Shown here in pieces: positions 8,765 to 18,558 of a stretch of 64,000 nucleotides of DNA. A program made the position numbers and the translations under genes. The DNA is from Chloroflexota bacterium (GTDB lineage: Bacteria > Chloroflexota > Anaerolineae > Anaerolineales > Villigracilaceae), in assembly GCA_016213105.1 (NCBI GenBank), contig JACRBN010000016.1, positions 186,001 through 250,000 on the forward strand, in the 5' to 3' direction. The first letter of the stretch is position 1; each line of letters begins with the position of its first letter. The notes beneath the pieces were generated by a model. That model made no database searches, was not told the DNA's origin, and saw nothing but the letters and a program-made list of their open reading frames with translations.

Positions 8765-10721
8765 TCAACAACCATCTGTACAGGGTTGGGTAGGGGAAGA
8801 CGTAGGCGTTTTTGTTGAGGTGGCAGTCGGCGTGGGGGTTTCTGTGCCAGTCGCTGTGGGCGGCAAGGGAGGCAGAATAAGCGCTTTGACCAGAAACACC
8901 GCCATCTGCGCCCGCGTCACTACCGCCGCAGGACAAAAATTCCCATTGCCGCAACCACCCGTAATCCCTTCATTGGCCAATTGCTCGATCCACGCGGCCG
9001 CCCAATGATTGGATGCCACATCCGCAAACAGAGCGCCGCTTGCAGCAGGGGGAACATAGCTTGCGCCATATTTGGCGCGCAAAATCAAAATCGCTGCCTG
9101 GTCGCGAGTCACCTGACTGTCAGGACAATAATTCCCATTGCCACAGCCGCCCGTAATTCCCTCCCTGGCTAGTTCTTCGATCCAGGGCGCCGCCCAATGG
9201 TCTGCAGGGACATCGTCAAATTTCGTGCCGCTGGCCGCAGGCGGTGCATAGGTTGCACCGTGGATGCCGCGCAAGAGAAAAACCGCCATCTGTGCGCGGG
9301 TCACTGCCATATTCGGGCAGAACAACATGGGGTCCCTCGAACAGCCGCCTGTCAGGCCCGCATGATACAGATGCTCCACGTATAGCCAGGCCCAATGCGT
9401 GCGCGGAACGTCCTCGAAGGTGACTGTGTTGATGGGGGTGGAGGTAAAGGTGGCAGTTGATGTTCGAGTTTCCGTGGATGTTGCGGTTGGAGTGCGGGTA
9501 TTTGTCGATGTCGGAGTTGCAGTTGGGGTAAAAGTTCCCGTGGGCGTCGCGGTTGGAGTGGGAGTTTCTGTGCGCGTCGGAGTGGTTCTCGGGGTATGGG
9601 AGGGCGTACGCGTGATATAACCAGGGTCGTATTCATAGTATGACCATAACTCATACCCAGCCCCATCGCCGCCATCTGCGCGGAAATACAGCACATCGTT
9701 ATACACTGCCATATGGCTTGGATAGGAACCGGCGCTGCCACTATAGACGTCCGCCACTCGACTGGCTGTCACGCCATCATAAGACCACAATTCAACCCCC
9801 GCGCCATCACCGCCATCCGCCTGGAAATGTAGCTTGTTATTATAGACAACCATTGAAAAGAGCCTGTTATTCGGATCAGTACCGGTCTGAATATCCAACG
9901 CATGGATGGGTGGATTAACGCCATCATATACCCAGAGTATGCGAGAAGGTGAAGCAGCATCGTTTTTAGCCTGGAAATAAAGTTTTCCATTGAACACAGT
10001 CAAAGACTGAAGTCCATAATAATCATATGGTGCCTGCAAGACTTTACCAGGCGGGTTGATTCCATCGTATACCCATAATGTATAAAAGCCGTAATTTTCG
10101 ATATCAGTCGCTGAAAAATAAAGCTTATCATTGAATACTGTGTAACTTGAACCATTAATAGGATCCGTTGCAACCATACTAGGGGGATTAACCCCATCAT
10201 ACATCCACATTTGATATAGATTTCCACCGCTTGGATAGGCTGTAAAATACAACTTGCCGTTGAAAACAGACAAATATACAGGTCGAGAATACGAAGGTCC
10301 GGGGATAATATCTGCGGCAAGAGTGGGAGTATTATTCCCATCATATCTCCATAGCTCAAAACCTGTGTCGTCACTATATGCAGAAAAAATACAACTCACC
10401 ATTGAATTCTGTAAAATATTCTGGGTAGGGCGCATACATCATCCCAGTCCGCATCCATACATCAATGGGTGGATTTACACCATCATACATCCACAGGGTT
10501 CGGCCCACACCATCATTTCCGTCTGCTGAAAAATACAACTTATTATCAAAGACCGTCAGGTGTTGTGGAATGGAGCTAGTTGCCCCCGGGTAAATATCCG
10601 CCACGCGCTGAGCGGTCCCAGTCGCACGCGCGGGCGTCAATTTCCAGGTGGACATGACCAAAGCTACAAAAATAAATATAGCCAGTCCCCACCAACCGAT
10701 CAGAGAATTTTTCCATTTCAT
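8765..10721 (-). pseudogene. SLH-anchored ELWxxDG-repeat surface protein, frameshifted
   Basis: Two overlapping frames join into one protein of about 650 residues. It begins with a signal/anchor helix (MKWKNSLIGWW..., start 10721, AAGGAGG upstream). Then come about ten beta-propeller-like repeats ending LWxYDG with LTVFNGKLYFSA strands (ELWxxDGT family). A Thr/Pro stalk and three SLH domains with Cys pairs follow, and a second Thr/Pro tail ends the protein. The frame breaks in a run of six A at 10384-10389: the upstream frame stops after LYFFCI, while removing one base gives LYFSAYSDD and continues. Sister repeats at 10114 and 10529 have five A. A sequencing or assembly error, or recent mutation, is likely. 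Confidence 0.8.
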
Positions 10722-10783
10722 GAGCAACCTCCTTTGAAAATCCACCAGCATGCAGTGACCTTGCTCCCACTTGGGTAGCAAGA

Positions 10784-10811
10784 AGTATAAACAACAAGCC
10801 GAGGCACTGCA
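10784..10811 (-). promoter_or_regulatory. Promoter of the ELWxxDG surface-protein gene
   Basis: On the minus strand, TTGCAG (10811-10806) and TATACT (10789-10784) are separated by 16 bases and lie about 60 bases upstream of the start codon. Confidence 0.5.
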
Positions 10812-10864
10812 AGTGTGAAATGTCACCGTATCAACGCAACAGAAAAATCCCTGCCCGCCGGTGG

Positions 10865-10870
10865 TATAAT
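10865..10870 (+). promoter_or_regulatory. -10 element TATAAT of moeA
   Basis: A consensus TATAAT ends 11 bases before the moeA ATG, leaving an untranslated leader of about 0-5 bases. No Shine-Dalgarno sequence fits, consistent with a leaderless or near-leaderless message. The -35 element is not recognisable. Confidence 0.5.
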
Positions 10871-10881
10871 CGCGCCGTTTT

Positions 10882-12114
10882 ATGAGCCTGTTGAGCGTCG
10901 CCGAGGCGCGTGAGCGCATTCTCTCGTATTTCGAACCGGTTGCGGCAGAGACCCTGCCGCTGGCAGAGTGCGCCGGCCGCGTGCTGGCAGGCGACGTCAC
11001 GGCCTCGACCGAGCTTCCCCTCTTCGACAATTCATCCATGGACGGCTTTGCCCTGCACGCCGCAGACTCGGCCGCGGCTTCGCCCGAGGCCCCGCGCCGC
11101 CTTCGGGTGGTGGCCGACATCCCAGCCGGCGCCCAGCCGACGGTTTCCATCGCCGCGGGTGAAGCAGCGCGCATCATGACGGGCGCGCCCCTGCCAGATG
11201 GCGCGGATGCGGTCCTCCCCGTGGAGGACACGGATTTTCAAAACCGCGTTGCGGGCCTGCCTGCGCCCGAACACGTGCGTATCTTCAAGGCCGCCAGGCC
11301 GGGCGAAAACGTCCGCCCGCGCGGCATGGATGTGCATACAGGCGAGGTGATCCTGCGGGCGGGCCATGCGCTCAAGCCGCAGGACCTGGGCGTGCTGGCC
11401 ATGCTGGGCGAGGCGCGGGTGAATGTGCATCACAAACCGCGCGTGGCCCTGCTCTCCAGCGGCGACGAACTGCTGGCCGTGGACGCTCCGCTCGAAAGCG
11501 GCAAGATCCGCGACTCGAACTCGTACACGCTGGCGGCCCTGCTCGAAGGCGCGGGCGCGGAAGTCCTCCGCCTGGGCGTGGCCGCCGACCGCCGTGAGGC
11601 CGTCGAGGCGCTGCTGGAAAAGGCCGCCGCCCTGCAGGCGGATTTGATCCTGTCCTCGGCGGGAGTCAGCGTAGGCGCCTTCGATTTCGTCAAGGAGGTG
11701 GTCGAAGCGCGCGGCAGGCTGGATTTCTGGCGCGTGAATATGCGACCAGGCAAACCGCTGGCCTTCGGCGAATATCGCGGCATCCCCTTCATCGGCCTGC
11801 CAGGGAATCCCGTCTCGGCCTTCGTGGGCTTCGAGGTCTTCGTGCGTCCCGCGCTCGGGCGGCTGGGCGGCCTGAAAACGGCGGAACGGCTGACGGTCCG
11901 CGTGCGGTTGGGGGAGGCGGTCGAATCCGATGGGCGGGAGAGCTACCTGCGCGCCGAGGTGCGCGAGGAGGCGGGCGTCCTGGTCGCCCGCTTGAGCGGC
12001 CACCAAGGCTCGGGGAATCTGCTTTCCCTGGTGCGCGCAAATGCTTTACTTATTATCCCCGCTGGGGTAAAATCTGCGCCTGCTTATCAGGAAGTAGACG
12101 CCTGGATGCTATGA
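10882..12114 (+). CDS. moeA: Molybdopterin molybdenumtransferase
   Basis: The 410-residue protein aligns with MoeA from end to end: LPLAECAGRVLAGDV, LPLFDNSSMDGFAL, AARIMTGAPLPDGADAVLPVE, SSGDELLAV, SAGVSVGAFDFVKEV and FGLPGNPVSAFVGFEVF-type motifs. It inserts molybdate into adenylylated molybdopterin in the last step of molybdenum cofactor synthesis. No other cofactor genes are nearby. The VKOR gene begins 6 bases after its stop, so they may be co-transcribed by chance of spacing rather than by function. Confidence 0.93.
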   Translation: MSLLSVAEARERILSYFEPVAAETLPLAECAGRVLAGDVTASTELPLFDNSSMDGFALHAADSAAASPEAPRRLRVVADIPAGAQPTVSIAAGEAARIMTGAPLPDGADAVLPVEDTDFQNRVAGLPAPEHVRIFKAARPGENVRPRGMDVHTGEVILRAGHALKPQDLGVLAMLGEARVNVHHKPRVALLSSGDELLAVDAPLESGKIRDSNSYTLAALLEGAGAEVLRLGVAADRREAVEALLEKAAALQADLILSSAGVSVGAFDFVKEVVEARGRLDFWRVNMRPGKPLAFGEYRGIPFIGLPGNPVSAFVGFEVFVRPALGRLGGLKTAERLTVRVRLGEAVESDGRESYLRAEVREEAGVLVARLSGHQGSGNLLSLVRANALLIIPAGVKSAPAYQEVDAWML

Positions 12115-12120
12115 GGAAAC

Positions 12121-12561
12121 ATGGATAAATGGCTCTACCGCACAATGATCGGTCTGGCCCTCATCGGTCTGATAGTGGCGACGTACATGACCATCTACAA
12201 ATGGACGAATAACAATGCCATGTGTCTGGGCAGCGGCGACTGCGGCACCGTGAACGCCAGCAAGTACTCGGAAGTCAGGGGCATTCCTGTGGCGCTGATC
12301 GGCGTGCTTGGATATGCCGCCATCCTGGTGACGCTGGCCTTCGAGAAGCGGGCATTCTTCCTCGAGGATTTCATTACCGAAAATGCCACCCTGCTGGTCT
12401 TCGGCTTTTCGTTGACAGGGTTCCTGTTTACGCTCTGGCTGATATATGCGGAAATTTTCCTGATCAAGGCGTTATGCCCGTTCTGCCTGGCTTCACAGTC
12501 GGTCATGACGATCATATTTATCCTGTCCATCATACGGCTGGTGCGCCAGCCACAACTTTAG
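12121..12561 (+). CDS. VKOR-family thiol oxidoreductase
   Basis: The 146-residue membrane protein has four predicted helices. Cys35 and Cys41 (CLGSGDC) form the loop pair, and Cys119-Cys122 (CPFC) the quinone-proximal active-site pair, as in bacterial vitamin K epoxide reductase homologues. These pass electrons from a DsbA-like partner to quinone and so drive disulfide formation outside the cell. No thioredoxin domain is fused and no DsbA gene is adjacent. The window encodes several exported proteins with paired cysteines (SLH domains) that could be its indirect clients; that link is inference. Confidence 0.88.
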   Translation: MDKWLYRTMIGLALIGLIVATYMTIYKWTNNNAMCLGSGDCGTVNASKYSEVRGIPVALIGVLGYAAILVTLAFEKRAFFLEDFITENATLLVFGFSLTGFLFTLWLIYAEIFLIKALCPFCLASQSVMTIIFILSIIRLVRQPQL

Positions 12562-12569
12562 GAGGAGTG

Positions 12570-12797
12570 ATGCCTCGGATCAAGTGCCATTACATGGATT
12601 GCGTGTTCCTGGACGAAGGCCTGTGCAGCGCCGCTGCGGTGGAGATCGATCCTGACACGGGCTGCGTCACCTATTCACCCTCGGAGGCGGCCGCCATCGA
12701 GGATGAGTGGGAGGACGATGAAGAACTGGATGAGTGGGAAGACGACGAAGAGGACGGGGAAGACGAATGGCTGGATGAGGAAGAAGACGAATTCTAG
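12570..12797 (+). CDS. Small Cys-containing protein with acidic tail (DUF1540-like)
   Basis: The 75-residue protein starts at ATG 12570 behind GGAGGAG at 12561-12567. Its N-terminal part has cysteines at 6, 11, 19 and 32 in a pattern like DUF1540 metal-binding domains. The C-terminal half (from about 42) is almost entirely Glu, Asp and Trp. It follows the VKOR gene by 8 bases. A metal-binding or chaperone-docking role is conceivable; the function is unknown. Confidence 0.65.
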   Translation: MPRIKCHYMDCVFLDEGLCSAAAVEIDPDTGCVTYSPSEAAAIEDEWEDDEELDEWEDDEEDGEDEWLDEEEDEF

Positions 12798-12822
12798 CCC
12801 CCCCGACATCCGAATGAAATAA

Positions 12823-12849
12823 CGTAAGGGCGCGAGCTGCGCCCTTACG
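12823..12849. repeat. 27-bp palindrome overlapping the trmH-family stop codon
   Basis: Arms CGTAAGGGCGC and GCGCCCTTACG flank GAGCT. The TAA stop of the minus-strand methyltransferase gene lies inside the right arm. Confidence 0.75.
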
Positions 12850-13651
12850 CGTTTAATGCGTAGAGCAAGACCCCCGCGGCCACCGCCAGGTTGAGCGAAC
12901 TGACCCGTCCGCGCATGGGCAGGGAAACGGTCACGTCGCAGGCGGCGGTCTGCCCGTGCGAGAGGCCCTTCTGCTCGCTGCCCAGCACCAGCGCCCACGG
13001 TTCGTGCGGGACAAGGGTGTGATAGTCCACGTCGGCGTGGGCCGAGGTGCCGACCAACTGCACGGAGCGCGTCCGCGCCCACAGGGCAAACTCGTCGAAG
13101 GAAGTCTGCACGATGGGCTTCCAGAACATGGCGCCCATGCTGGCGCGCACGACGGTGGGATGATACAAATCCACGCCGCCGTCGAGCAGGAACAGTCCAT
13201 CCGCGCCGACGGCGTCCAGGGTGCGCAGGATGGCGCCCACGTTGCCCGGGTCCTGCGGAGAGACGAGGGCCACGAAGGTCTTTCCATTGCGCATCGCATC
13301 CAATGTCTGATGGCGCTGGGCCACGATGGCGAGCAGGCCCTGCGGGTTGTCCTTGTCGGCCAGGGATTTCATCACTTCCGCGGAGACAGGCTGGAGGCGC
13401 GGCTGGGTTTTCCCAGATTGGGGCTTTTCGAGGCGTTCGATCAATCCGCGCGCAAAGGTACTCGTCAGGAACTCGGGTGCATACAGCAGGGTTTCCACGT
13501 CCCAGCCGGCTTCGACCGCCTGGCCGACGGGATGCAGTCCCTCAACCAGGAACAGGCCCGATTCAACGCGGGCTTTGCGCTGACGCAGGGCGCGCGCCTG
13601 TTTGATAAGTGGATTGGAGAGGCTGGTGATCAGCGGCTGCGGGGAACTCAT
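12845..13651 (-). CDS. TrmH/SpoU-family RNA 2'-O-methyltransferase
   Basis: The 268-residue protein has an N-terminal substrate-binding domain (ITSLSNPLIKQARALRQRKAR...GLFLVEG) and a C-terminal SpoU domain. The family motifs are visible: VSPQDPGNVGAILRTLDAVGADG, WALVLGSEQKGLS and VSLPMRGRVSSLNLAVAAG. It should methylate a ribose in rRNA, as RlmB or the thiostrepton-resistance methyltransferase do. The specific site cannot be told. It is monocistronic and ends inside a palindrome. Confidence 0.88.
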   Translation of the reverse strand: MSSPQPLITSLSNPLIKQARALRQRKARVESGLFLVEGLHPVGQAVEAGWDVETLLYAPEFLTSTFARGLIERLEKPQSGKTQPRLQPVSAEVMKSLADKDNPQGLLAIVAQRHQTLDAMRNGKTFVALVSPQDPGNVGAILRTLDAVGADGLFLLDGGVDLYHPTVVRASMGAMFWKPIVQTSFDEFALWARTRSVQLVGTSAHADVDYHTLVPHEPWALVLGSEQKGLSHGQTAACDVTVSLPMRGRVSSLNLAVAAGVLLYALNA

Positions 13652-13727
13652 GCCCCGATTGTATCAAAAAGAACCCCATCCATCAGAAGTAAACCTTCCA
13701 TCAATTTTAAATTCTGATTGTCTGTGG

Positions 13728-13746
13728 TGCGGGATGGCATCCCGCA
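13728..13746. repeat. 19-bp palindrome in intergenic gap
   Basis: Arms TGCGGGATG and CATCCCGCA flank G13737, with the ATGGCAT centre seen at 6449 and 38402. Confidence 0.7.
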
Positions 13747-13816
13747 TTTTCAGCGATGGGCAAAACCAGACCTGATGTGCAGATTATCAATCCGCTCCAC
13801 GAAGAACGCAGGGAAC

Positions 13817-14224
13817 TCAGGGCGCTACAACGATGATCTTTCCGATCATACCCGCCATGTAGTGACCGGGCGTACTGCACACCAGCTGGTATTCGCCCGG
13901 GTCGATGGGAGCGGTGAAGGTGGCCGTCTCTTCGCCGCCCGCTCCCACTTCGATTTTCCAGTAGACGTTCCCCTCATCCTCGTCACCGAAACTGTCACCG
14001 ACCTCCGTGTCTGAATTCATGATGACAAAATTATGCACCACCGCCCCATCGTTTTTAGCCGTGAACGTGATCACCTCCCCGGCAGGGATGGTAAACGTAT
14101 TGGGCGTGTAGGTAAAATCGGTCATCATCACATCGATGGTGGTCTTTGCGGAACTTCCTCCCCCACAGGCAGCCAGGCTCAAGCTGAGGATGGCAACAAT
14201 CAAAAACAAACCAGGCTTTTTCAC
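13817..14224 (-). CDS. Cupredoxin (plastocyanin-like) lipoprotein
   Basis: The 135-residue protein starts best at GTG 14224 (MKKPGLFLIV...), which places GGTGGAGA just upstream and gives a classic lipoprotein signal with lipobox LAAC (Cys20). The mature part is a cupredoxin barrel with type-1 copper ligands His64, Cys116, His121 and Met126 (LVCSTPGHYMAGM). It probably carries electrons at the outer face of the membrane. A TTG five codons upstream is less likely. The divergent neighbour is a metal-transporter-like protein. Confidence 0.87.
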   Translation of the reverse strand: MKKPGLFLIVAILSLSLAACGGGSSAKTTIDVMMTDFTYTPNTFTIPAGEVITFTAKNDGAVVHNFVIMNSDTEVGDSFGDEDEGNVYWKIEVGAGGEETATFTAPIDPGEYQLVCSTPGHYMAGMIGKIIVVAP

Positions 14225-14289
14225 GGGTCTCTCCACCAATAAGATTGACGAACGGGATTATTCTAATCTTATTTGCTCGAATTTTCAAT

Positions 14290-14322
14290 TATCATTCCCC
14301 TTGATATGAAAACTCATTCTCA
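14290..14322. promoter_or_regulatory. Putative metal-regulator (Fur-like) operator
   Basis: TATCA and TGATA flank 7 bases at 14290-14306, directly followed by an imperfect TGAAAA/TTCTCA inverted repeat at 14307-14322. The pair sits 13 bases before the start codon of the CDF-like gene. Resemblance to Fur-family boxes is moderate. Confidence 0.3.
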
Positions 14323-14334
14323 TAAGGTAAATCC

Positions 14335-14982
14335 ATGACCAGTGTCACCAAAACTCAAATGGATCGCGTCTGGCAGGCTGCTCTTTGGCTGGCCATTTTC
14401 ACGATTGTGTATAACCTCGCCGAGGGCTTGATTTCGATCTTCTTCGGCATCAGCGACGAGGCCCTGACCCTCTTCGGCTTCGGCGTGGACTCGTTCATCG
14501 AGGTCATGTCGGGCATCGGCATCTTCGCCATGGTGCTGCGCATCCGCCGGAACCCTGAGACGGAGCGCTCCCAATTCGAGCGCACCGCCCTGCGCGTGAC
14601 GGGCGCGTCGTTTTACCTGCTCGCGGCGGGGCTGGCAGTCACTGCCCTCTACAACATTTTCGCAGGGCACAAGCCCGAGACCACCCTGCCTGGCCTGGTC
14701 ATCTCGGTTGTCTCCATCGCAGTCATGTGGGCGCTGGTCATGGCCAAGCGCAGGGTTGGGCGGGCGCTCAACTCCGCGCCCATTTTGGCCGACGCCAACT
14801 GCACGCTGGTTTGCATCTACATGTCGGTCGTGCTGCTGGTCTCCAGCCTGGTGTATCAATTCACAGGCTTCGGCTTCATCGACAGCCTGGGCGCCATCGG
14901 CCTGATCTACTTCTCGTATAACGAAGGGAAGGAAGCCTTCGAGAAAGCGGCGGGCCTGGAGTGTGATTGCGAGGATGATTAA
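14335..14982 (+). CDS. CDF-like cation transporter, membrane domain only
   Basis: The 215-residue protein has about six membrane helices. Helix 2 contains FGFGVDSFIEVMSG, and helix 5 ADANCTLVCIYMSV, which matches the metal-site helices of the cation diffusion facilitator superfamily in position, with an acidic/Cys variation instead of the usual His-Asp pair. The cytoplasmic C-terminal domain of full CDF proteins is absent, and the tail ends with a CDCEDD Cys/acidic motif. It could export a divalent metal. AAGG at 14323-14326 is the ribosome-binding site. The TAA stop merges with the palindrome that follows. Confidence 0.75.
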   Translation: MTSVTKTQMDRVWQAALWLAIFTIVYNLAEGLISIFFGISDEALTLFGFGVDSFIEVMSGIGIFAMVLRIRRNPETERSQFERTALRVTGASFYLLAAGLAVTALYNIFAGHKPETTLPGLVISVVSIAVMWALVMAKRRVGRALNSAPILADANCTLVCIYMSVVLLVSSLVYQFTGFGFIDSLGAIGLIYFSYNEGKEAFEKAAGLECDCEDD

Positions 14983-15078
14983 CCTTGCGAAGGTTTTGAC
15001 ACAAACAAACCTTGGTTCTTCACCTCACTTGATCGAATCAACGAACCATTCAACTTGATTCCAAACCTTCGCAAGGTT
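14981..15078. repeat. 98-bp nested inverted repeat upstream of the ABC-F leader
   Basis: The ends are exact 16-bp inverted repeats (AACCTTGCGAAGGTTT and its complement), each itself nearly palindromic. A weaker inner pair, TGGTTC/GAACCA, is also present. The architecture is MITE-like. The left end supplies the last two bases of the transporter's TAA stop. Confidence 0.65.
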
Positions 15079-15088
15079 CAATTTGATG

Positions 15089-15094
15089 TATAAT
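15089..15094 (+). promoter_or_regulatory. -10 element TATAAT of the ABC-F operon
   Basis: A consensus TATAAT placed about 130 bases ahead of the ABC-F start. Transcription would begin near 15101, giving a leader that contains a short ORF and a terminator. The -35 element is weak. Confidence 0.6.
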
Positions 15095-15121
15095 CGCGCC
15101 ATCAAATCAGGAGTAGTTGCA

Positions 15122-15142
15122 GTGACAGACAGCATTCTCTAA
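15122..15142 (+). CDS. Putative six-codon leader peptide MTDSIL
   Basis: GTG ACA GAC AGC ATT CTC TAA is preceded by AGGAG (15109-15113) at an ideal 8-base spacing and lies about 21 bases after the presumed transcription start. Its place between the promoter and an intrinsic terminator fits the ribosome-sensing leader ORFs found ahead of inducible ABC-F, Erm and Cfr-type resistance genes. It is short and unproven, but the combination of signals is unlikely to be chance. Confidence 0.5.
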   Translation: MTDSIL

Positions 15143-15186
15143 CCAAACGCTTTTCAGGGTATGACCCGCTGTTTTGATTCTTACAG

Positions 15187-15215
15187 CCGAGGGCTTGCCC
15201 TCGGTTTTCGTTTTT
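15187..15215 (+). terminator. Attenuator-type intrinsic terminator in the ABC-F leader
   Basis: Stem CCGAGGGC / GCCCTCGG with a tight TT loop, then TTTTCGTTTTT. It lies 45 bases after the leader ORF stop and 16 bases before the ABC-F start codon, so it would stop transcription of the operon unless it is disrupted. An imperfect alternative pairing of CCCGCTG (about 15163-15171) with CAGCCGAGG (from 15184) could act as an antiterminator. Confidence 0.75.
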
Positions 15216-15231
15216 AAGTTACGGAGTGCTT

Positions 15232-16853
<1,622 letters not shown>

Positions 16854-16860
<7 letters not shown>

Positions 16861-17627
16861 ACCCAACGCCTTATCCCGAAATCAATCTTGTATTGAATGA
16901 ACTGCACGCGGGCGCAAAGTCGGCGCTCGGCGGACAATTCGTCGGCATGATCCTGTTCGGCTCGCTGACCACGGGCGCCTTCGACGAGGCCAGCGACGTG
17001 GATGTGTTGTTCGTCACGCAAGCTCCCGTCTCGGACGAAACCTTCGAGGCGCTCAAGTCCATGCACGCGCAGGTCGCTGAACTGAACGTATGGTGGGCGA
17101 CGCAGCTTGAGGTCTCCTACATCCCGCAGAAGGCTGTGCGCCGCTTCGACCCGAACGACAAACTGTATCCGCGCCTTGACCGTGGACGCGGCGAGCAACT
17201 GCACTGGATGTCGCACGAAAGCGACTGGGTCGTGCAGCGCCACCTTGCCCGCGAAAATGGAATCGCCCTCGCAGGGCCATCGCCCAAAGACTTGATCGAT
17301 CCCGTTTCTCCCAATGAATTGCGCGAGGCCATGCGCCCGCTGTTGAGCAATTGGCTTCCGTACCTGACCGAGGAACCCGTCACACACCGCGGATATCAAT
17401 CCTATATCGTGCTGACGGTTTGCCGTGTGCTGTACACGATCCAATTGGGCGATGTCGCCACCAAACCCCAGGCCGCTGAGTGGGCCATGCAATCCCTCGA
17501 CCCGCGCTGGGTCCCGTTGATCGAGCACGCCATCATCGGACGGCAGGAAGGCGGTCCTGTCGACCCCGCAAAGTTGGAAGAAACCATGGAGTTCCTTCAT
17601 TATGGAATCGCCCTCAGTGAAAAATAA
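16854..17627 (+). CDS. AadA-like nucleotidyltransferase (paralogue 1)
   Basis: The 257-residue protein has an N-terminal nucleotidyltransferase core, FGSLTTGAFDEASDVDVLFV, with the GS motif (36-37) and metal-binding Asp48 and Asp50. It also has an AadA/DUF4111-type helical C-terminal domain (VLTVCRVLYTIQLGDVATKPQAAEWA). The related ANT(3'')/ANT(9) enzymes adenylylate streptomycin or spectinomycin. Whether this protein uses an aminoglycoside is unknown. Its start overlaps the ABC-F stop by 7 bases, so the two are translationally coupled. It is clearly paralogous to the gene at 18555: the first 30 residues are nearly identical. Confidence 0.82.
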
Positions 17628-18558
17628 AATCCATCTTGATACCGACCTGGGCGGAGACATCGATGACCTGTGCGCGCTGGCCATGCTGCTGCGCTGGTCG
17701 GATGATCTGCAGATCTCAGGCATCACCACGGTAGCCGAAGCCAATGGAAGACGGGCAGGCTATGTTCAACATGTATTGAACCTCGAAGGAAGAAATGAAA
17801 TCCCTGTCGCCGCAGGAGCCGACGTCTCGCAGGAGTTTTATCGCTACCCCGAGCTGGGCTACCCAGACGAGGGACGTTATTGGGCACAATCCATTCCAAC
17901 ACGCACGAACGAGATTGAAGCCGCACTTGCGCTCTTGAAACAAAGCATCGAACAAGGCGCAACCATCATTGCCATTGGACCCTACACGAACTTGTATCTG
18001 CTCGATCTGCAATACCCAGGAATTTTGATGGAAGCCAACCTATATCTGATGGGAGGTTATGTTTACCCCATCCGACCAGGTTATCCCAATTGGAGCAACG
18101 AATACGACTGGAATATTCAAGTGGACGTGAGATCAGCCAGGCACGTTCTCGAAAATTCAAAGCCTGTGATGATCCCTCTTTCGGTCACTGTCGAGACGGC
18201 GCTGCGCAGGGCACATGTGGAGCGGCTGCAACAGGCAGGTCCGCTGGGACAGTTGCTGGCCATGCAAGCTGAGGCTTTTGCAGTGGACGAAAAAAATGAA
18301 AGCGGCATTGGCGAAACCTGTCCTGGCCTGCCACGCGACATCATCAACTTCCAGCATGACCCGCTGGCCTGTGCAATTGCCCAGGGATGGGATGAGGGAG
18401 TCGAATTCGAAACCGTTCCCCTCGTTTTGGAGGAAAAGGATGGCTGGCTGCATGAGCGCATTGGCACCACAGGCAAGCCTGTTCAGATCGTGACGAAAAT
18501 CGACGGCCCACGTTTCAACGAGTTCTGGCTTGACAAAGTCACAAAGAGAGGCTCATGA
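17602..18558 (+). CDS. Inosine/uridine-preferring nucleoside hydrolase family protein
   Basis: The 318-residue protein has the family calcium site near its N-terminus, LDTDLGGDIDD (Asp13, Asp15, Asp19-Asp22), plus IGPYTNL, LMGGYV and the late HDPLA motif. The family cleaves the N-glycosidic bond of ribonucleosides. Its start overlaps the preceding nucleotidyltransferase gene by 26 bases (GTG 17617 is an alternative). Its stop overlaps the next ATG by 4 bases. It is thus embedded between the two AadA-like paralogues. The substrate could be a normal nucleoside, or a nucleoside-like compound linked to the neighbouring enzymes; the latter is speculation. Confidence 0.85.
   Translation: MESPSVKNKIHLDTDLGGDIDDLCALAMLLRWSDDLQISGITTVAEANGRRAGYVQHVLNLEGRNEIPVAAGADVSQEFYRYPELGYPDEGRYWAQSIPTRTNEIEAALALLKQSIEQGATIIAIGPYTNLYLLDLQYPGILMEANLYLMGGYVYPIRPGYPNWSNEYDWNIQVDVRSARHVLENSKPVMIPLSVTVETALRRAHVERLQQAGPLGQLLAMQAEAFAVDEKNESGIGETCPGLPRDIINFQHDPLACAIAQGWDEGVEFETVPLVLEEKDGWLHERIGTTGKPVQIVTKIDGPRFNEFWLDKVTKRGS

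Noticed and set aside
15187-15215. Terminator of the upstream transporter gene rather than an attenuator
   Set aside because: It lies over 200 bases after that gene and downstream of a consensus -10 and mini-ORF, so it sits in the leader of the next operon; partial read-through from upstream cannot be excluded.
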